Positions 27,029-32,968 of a DNA stretch of 32,968 nucleotides are shown here, one piece after another; the stretch's first letter is position 1, and each line of letters opens with the position of its first letter. The stretch spans positions 1-32,968 of the forward strand of contig JAEXPL010000263.1 of the NCBI GenBank assembly GCA_023446865.1. The letters run 5' to 3'. This DNA comes from Verrucomicrobiota bacterium. Its GTDB lineage: Bacteria > Verrucomicrobiota > Verrucomicrobiia > Opitutales > Opitutaceae. The notes beneath the pieces were generated by a model. It did not search any database and was not told the origin of the DNA. It was given only the letters and a program-made list of their open reading frames with translations. A program made the position numbers and the translations under genes.

Positions 27029-28360
27029 ATGAAATCGCTCCGCCCGCTCCTGTTCCTTGCCGCCTCCGCGACCGTCCTCGTCGGCGCCCCCGATCCCTCG
27101 CAGCCCGTGCCCGACCGGCTCGACCTGCCCAATGCGTTGCGCTACGCGCTGGAGAACAACTTCACCATCCGCGAAGCCCGCGAGCGCCTCAACCAGACGC
27201 AGGGCCAGCTCACCACCGCCCGCGCCGGCCGTCTGCCCAGAGCCACCGTTCAAAGCGGCTATTCGCACGTCTCCGATCAGATCGCGTTCGGCAAGGACAC
27301 CGAGAGCTGGTCCGGCACCGCTGCGGTGCAGCAGACGCTCTATGCCGGTGGCGCCGTATCTGCCAACATCGACGCCGCCCGGTCGCAGCGCGACGCCGCG
27401 ATCTATCAGCTCGACGCGACGATCAACCAGGTCCTCGTGGGCGTGCGCGCCGGTTTCTACAATGTCCTGCGCGCTATCGAGACCATCAAGGTACGCGAGC
27501 AGTCGATCGCGCTTCTGGAGGAGGAGCTCAAGAATGCCCGCAATCGCTACGAGGCCGGGGCCGGTGCCCAGTTTGATGTGCTCCGCGCCGAGGTCGCGCT
27601 CGCCAACGGCCGCCCGCCGCTGATCACCGCGCGCAACGATCTCCGGATCGCGATCGAGGAGCTGCGCAAACTCCTCGGCTACACCAATCGTTCCAGCGCG
27701 GATTTCGGCAAGCTCCCGGAGTTTCTCGGCAAGCTCTCGTTCGGCACCGAGCAGTTCGACCTCGCGCAGTGTCTCGATCAGGCTCGCGCGCAACGGCCTG
27801 AGTTGAAAGCGCTCAAGTCCGGTGCTGACGCCGCGCAGTCCGGAGTGCGCGCCGCGCGGGCGGGCTACCTGCCCACTGTCGCCGCCACGGCCGGTTGGCA
27901 GATGGTCGGCAACGGCGTCTCGCCCCATTCCCTCACCGGGCAGAGCAGCTACGACGGCTGGACCGTGGGCCTGCAGTCGCAATGGGCGGTCTTCGACGGT
28001 CGTGCCACCGCCGGAAAGGTCCGCACTGCTAAGTCGCAGGCTGAGCAGGCCCGCCTCGTGTTGCAGGAGCAGGAGCTCTCGGTCGATGTCGAGGTCCGTC
28101 GCGCCTTTGCCTCTTGGCAGCAGGCGGTGGAGTTGGTCACGGCGTCCAGCAAGGTTGTCGAGCAGGCCACCGAAGCGCTCCGCCTCTCCCGCGCCCGCTT
28201 CGAGGTCGGCGCCGCCACGCAGCTTGATGTGCTTCAGGCGCAGGTCGCGCTCACCGATGCCGGCAACAATCAGGTGCAGGCGCTCTACGCCTACAACGTC
28301 GCCATCGCCCAGTTGCGCGCCGCGATCGGCCAACGGGATCCCGAGGTTGCCGCGAAGTGA
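27029..28360 (+). CDS. TolC-family outer-membrane efflux channel
   Basis: A 443-residue protein with a signal peptide (MKSLRPLLFLAASATVLVGA) and the duplicated outer-membrane efflux protein layout. The first repeat covers LPNALRYALENNFTIREARE to about residue 210, and the second starts at FDLAQCLDQARAQRPELKAL. Both have long Ala/Gln/Glu-rich helices and a beta-strand pair (ATVQSGYSHVSDQIAFG; TVAATAGWQMVGNGVSPHS). The segments RARFEVGAATQLDVLQAQVA and RNRYEAGAGAQFDVLRAEVA are the matching helix motifs of the two repeats. It forms the trimeric channel for the RND pump. ATG 27029 is chosen for its signal peptide; a GTG at 27008 overlaps the RND stop codon. No lipobox cysteine, unlike OprM. Confidence 0.93.
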   Translation: MKSLRPLLFLAASATVLVGAPDPSQPVPDRLDLPNALRYALENNFTIREARERLNQTQGQLTTARAGRLPRATVQSGYSHVSDQIAFGKDTESWSGTAAVQQTLYAGGAVSANIDAARSQRDAAIYQLDATINQVLVGVRAGFYNVLRAIETIKVREQSIALLEEELKNARNRYEAGAGAQFDVLRAEVALANGRPPLITARNDLRIAIEELRKLLGYTNRSSADFGKLPEFLGKLSFGTEQFDLAQCLDQARAQRPELKALKSGADAAQSGVRAARAGYLPTVAATAGWQMVGNGVSPHSLTGQSSYDGWTVGLQSQWAVFDGRATAGKVRTAKSQAEQARLVLQEQELSVDVEVRRAFASWQQAVELVTASSKVVEQATEALRLSRARFEVGAATQLDVLQAQVALTDAGNNQVQALYAYNVAIAQLRAAIGQRDPEVAAK

Positions 28361-28390
28361 AACGAGCCGCGCATCGCCACGAGACACCTG

Positions 28391-28421
28391 CAGCCCGGCC
28401 GTGCGCCGGGCTGTTTTCTTT
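28391..28421 (+). terminator. Intrinsic terminator of the efflux operon
   Basis: CAGCCCGGC (28391-28399), loop CGTGC, GCCGGGCTG (28405-28413), then TTTTCTTT. A perfect 9-bp GC-rich stem with a T-run, 31 bases after the channel gene: the clearest rho-independent terminator in the window. Confidence 0.88.
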
Positions 28422-28460
28422 GCCGAAGGGTGGGGACGTCCCTGCGAAATATCCGCCCCG

Positions 28461-29582
28461 TCACCCGCGCGCTTCGTAGGTGCCGTCGATCCGTTTGGCC
28501 ACGAGCTTCTTCAACTCGAGCAGCAGGAGATTCGGTGCCACCTCGGCGTAGGGCAGGGCGGTCTTCTCGAGCAACGTATCGAGCGTGAGGATCTCACCGC
28601 CGGCGAAGGCGGCCAGGATCGCGGTCTCCGCTGCCGTGAGAACCGGCGCCGCGGCGCGCGCTCTCTCGTTGCTGCGCACGGCCGCCGGGTGCAGTCCGGG
28701 CAATGATTGCAGGTCGGCGAGAATGTCTTCGACGCTCGTGCACAACACGGCGCCGTCGCGGATGAGCTGGTGGCATCCCGCGCTGGTCGGCTGATCGATG
28801 CGACCGGGCACGGCGAAAAGGTGCCGCCCCTGCTCGCCGGCGAACTTCGCGGTGATCATTGAGCCACCGTCGACATCGCTCTCGACCACGACCACCGCGG
28901 CGCAGAGTCCGGCGACGATGCGGTTGCGCATGGCGAAGCTCTGGCGGTCGGCCCGGCGCCCGAAGGGAAACTCGCTCACGATCGCGCCGCCGGCCTCGAC
29001 CCGGCGGTAGAGGTCGAGGTTCTCCGGCGGGTACACGAGGTCGATGCCGGTGCCGAGCACGGCCGCGGTGGCCCCGCCCGCCTCGAGCGCGCCCTCGTGC
29101 GCCGCGGTGTCGATTCCGCGGGCCAGCCCGCTGACCACGCAGAAACCGGCGCGGGCGAGCTCGCCGGCGAAGCGTTTCGCGATGCTCTGGCCGTAGAGCG
29201 TGGTGCGCCGGCTGCCCACGATCGCCACGCCGGGACGGTCCCAACGGTAATCGCCCTTCTGGTACAATCCGATCGGCGGATCGTGGATCTCGCGCAGGGC
29301 CGCCGGATAGCGCGGATCGCGGGCGGTGATGAACTCGGCGCGCGCCTTGGCGAGCCGGTCCTCCTCGCGCGCGAGGTCGAAGTGTTCGCGCCACGCCACG
29401 ATCGTGTCGGCGATTACCGGACCCACGCCGCGCACGGCCTGGAGGGTTCTTGCGTCGGAGGCAAAGATGCGACGGGGATCGCCGCCGAGGGTGTCGACCA
29501 GCCGGTTGGTGGTGATGGGGCCGATATTCGGCAGTGCGTTCAGGACCAGCAGCGCCTGCAGCTCTGTGAGTTCGGTTCCCAT
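28461..29582 (-). CDS. dprA: DNA-processing protein DprA (Smf)
   Basis: A 373-residue protein that loads RecA onto incoming single-stranded DNA during natural transformation. It has an N-terminal helix-hairpin-helix region (LQAVRGVGPVIADTIVAWRE), the central DprA Rossmann-like core with VAIVGSRRTTLYGQSIAKRF, VVSGLARGIDTAAHEGAL, GTGIDLVYPPENLDLYRR, MRNRIVAGL and LFAVPGRIDQPTSAGCHQLI, and a C-terminal winged-helix domain (ILTLDTLLEKTALPYAEVAP). All core motifs are intact, which suggests the organism has, or recently had, natural competence; dprA is also widespread in bacteria not known to be competent. It lies 92 bases downstream of thiM on the same strand. ATG 29580-29582 is chosen because the frame upstream is low-complexity. 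Confidence 0.95.
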   Translation of the reverse strand: MGTELTELQALLVLNALPNIGPITTNRLVDTLGGDPRRIFASDARTLQAVRGVGPVIADTIVAWREHFDLAREEDRLAKARAEFITARDPRYPAALREIHDPPIGLYQKGDYRWDRPGVAIVGSRRTTLYGQSIAKRFAGELARAGFCVVSGLARGIDTAAHEGALEAGGATAAVLGTGIDLVYPPENLDLYRRVEAGGAIVSEFPFGRRADRQSFAMRNRIVAGLCAAVVVVESDVDGGSMITAKFAGEQGRHLFAVPGRIDQPTSAGCHQLIRDGAVLCTSVEDILADLQSLPGLHPAAVRSNERARAAAPVLTAAETAILAAFAGGEILTLDTLLEKTALPYAEVAPNLLLLELKKLVAKRIDGTYEARG

Positions 29583-29674
29583 CGGTTCCGGCAGTCTTGG
29601 ATACCCCGTCGCGGTGCGCAACCCGATCCTCGGCGCCCGGCATCGGTACGCCGCTGATCGCGAACAGGGCTCGG

Positions 29675-30475
29675 TCAGCCGACGATCTTCAGGCGCCGGG
29701 CGATCGTGGCGGCGTCGAGCTGGTGGAGGGCGTCGAGCAGGTGGACCTGGAGCGAGCCAGGGCCGGGGCTCTTCTCGGCGGCGATTTCGCCGGCGATGGC
29801 GAGGAAGGAGAGTCCGGAGGCGACCGCGATTAGGCGGTCGGGTTCGACTGAGAGGGCGGCGCCGACCAAGGCGGTTGCGGTGCAACCAAGGCCGGTCACG
29901 CGGGCCATGAGCGGGTGGCCGTTGCCGAGGCCGATGACTTGAAGGCCGTCGGTCACGTAGTCGACCGGGCCGGTGACGGCGACGATGGCTCCGGTGGTGC
30001 CGGCGAGCTCGCGCGCCGGAGCGAGTGCATCGGCGGAGTCGCGGGTCGAGTCGACTCCGCGGGTCTTTTCGGTGGTGGCGCCGGCCAGAACGAGGATCTC
30101 GGAGGCGTTGCCGCGGATACAGGAGGGACGGAGGTGGGCGAGGGAGACGGCGGTGTTGGTGCGCAACGCGGTGGCGCCAGCCCCGACCGGATCGAGGATC
30201 CACGGGGTGCCGCGGGCGGCAGCGACGCTGGCGGCGCGTTCCATGGCCGCGATCCACGGGGCCGAGAGCGTGCCGATGTTGACGACGAGCGCCTGCGAGA
30301 GGGCGACGAACTCCTCGACCTCTTCCTGCGCGTGCACCATCGCCGGGGCCGCGCCAAGGGCGAGCAGCGCGTTGGCCGTGTTGTTCATCACGACGTAGTT
30401 CGTGATGTTGTGGACCAGCGGGGAACGCTCGCGGATGGCGGCGAGCACGGCGGCGCAACGATCGGCGGAGAACAT
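29675..30475 (-). CDS. thiM: Hydroxyethylthiazole kinase ThiM
   Basis: A 266-residue ribokinase-like enzyme that phosphorylates 4-methyl-5-(2-hydroxyethyl)thiazole, a thiamine salvage step. It shows VHNITNYVVMNNTANALLAL near the N-terminus (substrate-binding and trimer interface), VVNIGTLSAPWIAAMERA, TPWILDPVGAGATALRT, and the GLGCTATALVGA segment containing the catalytic cysteine region. ATG 30475 places VHNITNYVV at the usual distance; the frame extends upstream to 30544. No thiD or thiE neighbour is present. The 65-base gap to the upstream gene is too small for a TPP riboswitch, so thiamine control would have to act elsewhere. Confidence 0.94.
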   Translation of the reverse strand: MFSADRCAAVLAAIRERSPLVHNITNYVVMNNTANALLALGAAPAMVHAQEEVEEFVALSQALVVNIGTLSAPWIAAMERAASVAAARGTPWILDPVGAGATALRTNTAVSLAHLRPSCIRGNASEILVLAGATTEKTRGVDSTRDSADALAPARELAGTTGAIVAVTGPVDYVTDGLQVIGLGNGHPLMARVTGLGCTATALVGAALSVEPDRLIAVASGLSFLAIAGEIAAEKSPGPGSLQVHLLDALHQLDAATIARRLKIVG

Positions 30476-30540
30476 GGGCGGAAATAGACGTACGCCGCTC
30501 GGCGGTGCGAGGCGGAAAATGTGCGCTCCCCGGCGTTGGC

Positions 30541-30900
30541 TCATCGAGCCGGCGGCGTGACCGTCGCGGCGGCGGCAGCGTCGATCTTGGCGAGGTACTT
30601 GGCCGGGTCTTTCTTGAAGTCCTTCAGGCAGGCCTTGCAGCAGAAGCGCACGAGGCGGTCGGGCTTGCCGGCTTCCTTGTGGAGGTAGTCGAAGGAGCCT
30701 CCGGCGTGACCGGCATCAAGCGGCTCGCCGGAGACCACGCAGGTCGTCAGCGGGTAGCTCTCCTTCGTCGAAGCTTCGGAGGACGGGACGGCGGGATCGG
30801 TCGACGGCTTGACCGGGACGGGACTGTCGCCGGCGGTGAGATCGGTGGCGGCGAGCGCGAGGAGCGCGGCGAAGAGGAGGATGCGAGGGCGGTGGTTCAT
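30541..30900 (-). CDS. Small exported YHS/TRASH-like metal-binding protein
   Basis: A 119-residue protein with a signal peptide (MNHRPRILLFAALLALAATD, cleavage near TAG). The mature part carries TTCVVSGEPL and then RLVRFCCKACLKDFKKDPAK, with the spacing of YHS/TRASH-type metal-binding domains: one N-terminal cysteine and a C-C-x-x-C cluster followed by F-x-x-D-P-x-x-Y. Such domains bind copper or other soft metals. It lies downstream of a CusA-type pump on the same strand, so a periplasmic metal chaperone or sensor for that pump is a reasonable inference. ATG 30898-30900 is chosen for the signal peptide; the frame is open upstream through a repeat. Confidence 0.75.
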   Translation of the reverse strand: MNHRPRILLFAALLALAATDLTAGDSPVPVKPSTDPAVPSSEASTKESYPLTTCVVSGEPLDAGHAGGSFDYLHKEAGKPDRLVRFCCKACLKDFKKDPAKYLAKIDAAAAATVTPPAR

Positions 30901-30968
30901 GGGAAGACGAGGGTGACGATTAGCGATGGTGTTAGGTGGAAATGTGTTCAGGCGGGGCGGCGCCGGCG

Positions 30969-31048
30969 ACGCGCTTGGGGGCAAGCGCGTACACCCGCAG
31001 GCGGGGTTGCGATGTCCAGAGGTGGACCGCGTTGCCCCCAACGCGGTC
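30969..31048. repeat. Two-hairpin repeat element between cusA and the metal-binding gene
   Basis: ACGCGCTTG-GGGG-CAAGCGCGT (30969-30990), then 34 bases, then GACCGCGTTG-CCCC-CAACGCGGTC (31025-31048). The stems are perfect (9 and 10 bp) and the loops are complementary four-base runs, GGGG and CCCC. The paired-hairpin design recalls a BIME, but the tetranucleotide heads differ from the GTAG family seen elsewhere. Confidence 0.65.
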
Positions 31049-31077
31049 GAGAGTGCGAGACAGGGTGGCGGGTGTAC

Positions 31078-32968
31078 TCATGCTTTCGGTGCGGCGGCGA
31101 TGGTGCGTTCGTGGGCAGCTTGTTCCATGGCGACGAACTGCTGGCTGAGTTCCTCCCACTTGCGGCGCGGGGGGCGCGGGCCCTTGACCCACTCGACCTG
31201 ACGGCCGCGCCAGAGCGAGTAGATCGCGGGGACGATCTCGAGGGTGAGGATGGTCGAGGTGATGAGGCCGCCGATCATCGGCGCGGCGATGCGCTGGATC
31301 GCCTCGGCGCCGGCGCCATGGGCCCACAACGCGGGCACGAGGCCGAGCGTGATCATGGCGACGGTCATGAGCTTCGGGCGGACGCGTTGCACGGCGCCGT
31401 ACGTGATGGCCTCGAAGAGGTCGTGCTGCGTCTTCATCCGGCCGGCGCGCTGGTAGGCGTGGAACGCCTCGTCGAGGTAGATGATCATCACGGTGCCGGT
31501 CTGTGCGGCGAGGCCGGCGAGGGCGATGATGCCGACCCACACGGCGATGCTCAGGTGGTAACCGAGAATCCACAACAGCCAGAAGCTGCCGGTCATCGCG
31601 AAGGGGATGGAGAGCAGGATGATCAGCGTCTCCGGGATGCTTTTGAAGTTCAGGTAGAGCAGCACGAAGATCAGCGCGAGGGTGATCGGCACCACGAGCT
31701 GGAGACGCTCGCGGACGCGGAGCATGTTCTCGTACTGGCCGGACCACTCGATGCGGTAGCCGGCGGGGAGCAGGCCGGCCTTCTCGATCTTCTCGGCCAC
31801 GAGCTTCTTCGCCTCCTCGACGTAGCCGCCGATGTCGCGGCCGGTGATGTCGACATAGACCCAACCGGCGAGTGCGCCGTCCTCGTTGCGCAGCATCGGC
31901 GGGCCCACGGTGGTGCGGATGTCGGCGAGCTCGCCGAGCGGGATTTGGCGAACCTGGGCCATCGCGGCGGAACCGCCGGAGACGCCGTCGCCCATCGGGT
32001 CGCCGGCGGAGGATCCGGACGCGCCGCCGGCGGGCATCATCGCGGGGATGAGTACGCGTTTGAGCGCGCCGAGGTCGTCGCGCAGTTCGCGGCTGTAGCG
32101 GACGTTGATGGTGTAGCGCTCGCGGCCCTCGACGGTGCGGGCGACGGCCATGCCGCCGATGGAGGTCTCGACCTGCATGAGGACGTCCTCGACGTTGAGG
32201 CCGTGGCGGGCGATGGCCTCGCGGTTGGGGACGATGTCGAGGTAGTAACCGCCGCTGGTGCGCTCGGCGAAGACGCTGCGCGTGCCCGGCACGGTGCGGA
32301 CGACGGACTCGATGTGTTCGCCGAGGCGGCCGATCTCCTCGAGATCGGAACCGAAGATCTTGATGCCGATCGGGGTGCGGATGCCCGTGGTGAGCATGTC
32401 GATGCGGCCCTTGATCGGCATCGTCCACGCGTTCACCTGGCCGGGGATCTGGAGCGCGGTGTCCATCTCGGAGGTGAGCTCGTCCCAGGTGAGCGGGCGC
32501 TGGTCGGGCCAGACGTGGCGCAGGCTGGTGGCGAGCCAGTCGGGCGCCCAACGCGAGTACCAGCGCGGCTGGTGGATACGGCGCCATTCGCTCTCGGGTT
32601 TCAACTGCACGACGGTCTCGAACATCTCCATCGGCGCGGGATCGGTGGCGGTCTCGGAGCGGCCGGCCTTGCCGTGGACGGTGAGGACTTCGGGAAACTG
32701 TTTCAGGATGCGGTCCTGAATCTGGAGGAGACGCGTCGCCTCGGTGACGGAGACGGTCGGCAACGTGGTCGGCATGTAGAGGATCGTGCCCTCGTTGAGC
32801 GGCGGCATGAACTCCGAGCCGAGCCGCTGGTACACCGGCACGGCTGAGGCGACGGCGACGATGGCAATCGCGATGGAGAGCCGGCGACGGGTCATGAGCA
32901 GGCTGACCCACGGGTAGTAGAGCCGGTGGAGCACGCGGCTGATCGGGTGCTTGTGCTCGGGAATCACC
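31078..32968 (-). CDS. cusA: CusA/CzcA-family heavy-metal RND efflux pump, C-terminal part (truncated by window edge)
   Basis: The frame is open from the right edge for about 630 residues and ends at 31078; the N-terminal third lies outside. It starts in the second half of the pump, with helix 7 (IAIAIVAVASAVPVY) and the HME signature region GSEFMPPLNEGTILYMP. Methionines in GRIDMLTTGIRTP, SIGGMAVARTVEG and TVGPPMLRNEDG lie at or beside the positions of the E. coli CusA metal-binding triad, which favours Cu(I)/Ag(I) over divalent ions. C-terminal helices include LVVPITLALIFVLLYLNF, AAQTGTVMIIYLDEAF and RIAAPMIGGLITSTILTLEI. Unusually, a Gly/Ser/Met-rich stretch of about 28 residues is inserted in the porter domain (31954-32043). 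Substrate assignment is inferred. Confidence 0.9.
   Translation of the reverse strand, partial: VIPEHKHPISRVLHRLYYPWVSLLMTRRRLSIAIAIVAVASAVPVYQRLGSEFMPPLNEGTILYMPTTLPTVSVTEATRLLQIQDRILKQFPEVLTVHGKAGRSETATDPAPMEMFETVVQLKPESEWRRIHQPRWYSRWAPDWLATSLRHVWPDQRPLTWDELTSEMDTALQIPGQVNAWTMPIKGRIDMLTTGIRTPIGIKIFGSDLEEIGRLGEHIESVVRTVPGTRSVFAERTSGGYYLDIVPNREAIARHGLNVEDVLMQVETSIGGMAVARTVEGRERYTINVRYSRELRDDLGALKRVLIPAMMPAGGASGSSAGDPMGDGVSGGSAAMAQVRQIPLGELADIRTTVGPPMLRNEDGALAGWVYVDITGRDIGGYVEEAKKLVAEKIEKAGLLPAGYRIEWSGQYENMLRVRERLQLVVPITLALIFVLLYLNFKSIPETLIILLSIPFAMTGSFWLLWILGYHLSIAVWVGIIALAGLAAQTGTVMIIYLDEAFHAYQRAGRMKTQHDLFEAITYGAVQRVRPKLMTVAMITLGLVPALWAHGAGAEAIQRIAAPMIGGLITSTILTLEIVPAIYSLWRGRQVEWVKGPRPPRRKWEELSQQFVAMEQAAHERTIAAAPKA

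Noticed and set aside
30476..30540. Possible TPP riboswitch ahead of thiM
   Set aside because: The gap is only 65 bases and no CTGAGA-type element is present.
30932..31081. 49-codon frame overlapping the cusA stop as ATGA
   Set aside because: It reads straight through the two-hairpin repeat and has no protein-like features; the overlap is probably chance.

Overview
The window is GC-rich, gene-dense bacterial chromosome, most consistent with an Opitutaceae-type member of the Verrucomicrobiota. That assignment is an inference from gene content and style: lipid A biosynthesis (so an outer membrane), a GH10 xylanase fragment, a GH88/GH105-type hydrolase, an RND pump, a CusA-type pump, and no recognisable Shine-Dalgarno sequence before almost any start. 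I see no rRNA, tRNA, CRISPR array, prophage or insertion sequence. Most genes are housekeeping or envelope functions in short operons with frequent strand switches.

Layout, left to right. 1-1000 (minus): a MarR-type regulator followed by the N-terminal part of a membrane-anchored GH10 xylanase that runs off the left edge. 1227-4934 (plus): an FAD-linked GlcD-type oxidase, a Gfo/Idh/MocA oxidoreductase, and lpxB. 4935-5360: a 426-base convergent gap with several palindromes, including two GTAG-headed REP-like hairpins. 5361-11585 (minus): a secreted aspartyl protease with PDZ domain, an MFS transporter, trpE and glmS. 11685-13913 (plus): glgC and a tandem universal stress protein, followed by a textbook two-hairpin REP doublet. 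14078-15852 (minus): a conserved membrane protein translationally coupled to a GH88/GH105-type hydrolase. 15975-18217 (plus): menF-type isochorismate synthase and a TerC-family membrane protein. 18334-21881 (minus): a small unknown protein, a DUF2937-like membrane protein and a large membrane protein with an EF-hand. 22065-28360 (plus): marR, membrane fusion protein, RND transporter and TolC-type outer-membrane factor, closed by a clear intrinsic terminator. 28461-32968 (minus): dprA, thiM, a periplasmic metal-binding (YHS/TRASH-like) protein, and the C-terminal two-thirds of a CusA-type heavy-metal RND pump running off the right edge.

How the parts work together. The best-defined unit is the marR-MFP-RND-OMF operon: a near-perfect SlyA-like palindrome sits in the spacer of its predicted promoter, so an autoregulated, ligand-inducible efflux operon is the natural reading. 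CusA and the small Cys-rich periplasmic protein after it form a likely metal-export pair. The Gfo/Idh oxidoreductase beside lpxB is a recurrent lipid A neighbourhood and may modify the UDP-GlcNAc precursor. glmS and glgC are divergent and draw on hexose phosphates for amino-sugar and glycogen synthesis.

No wholly new multi-gene system is evident. The least-described material is the collection of intergenic palindromic repeats (GTAG-headed REPs, a two-hairpin element beside cusA, a 22-base direct repeat and a heptamer array upstream of trpE), the EF-hand membrane protein, and the coupled membrane protein/glycosidase pair.
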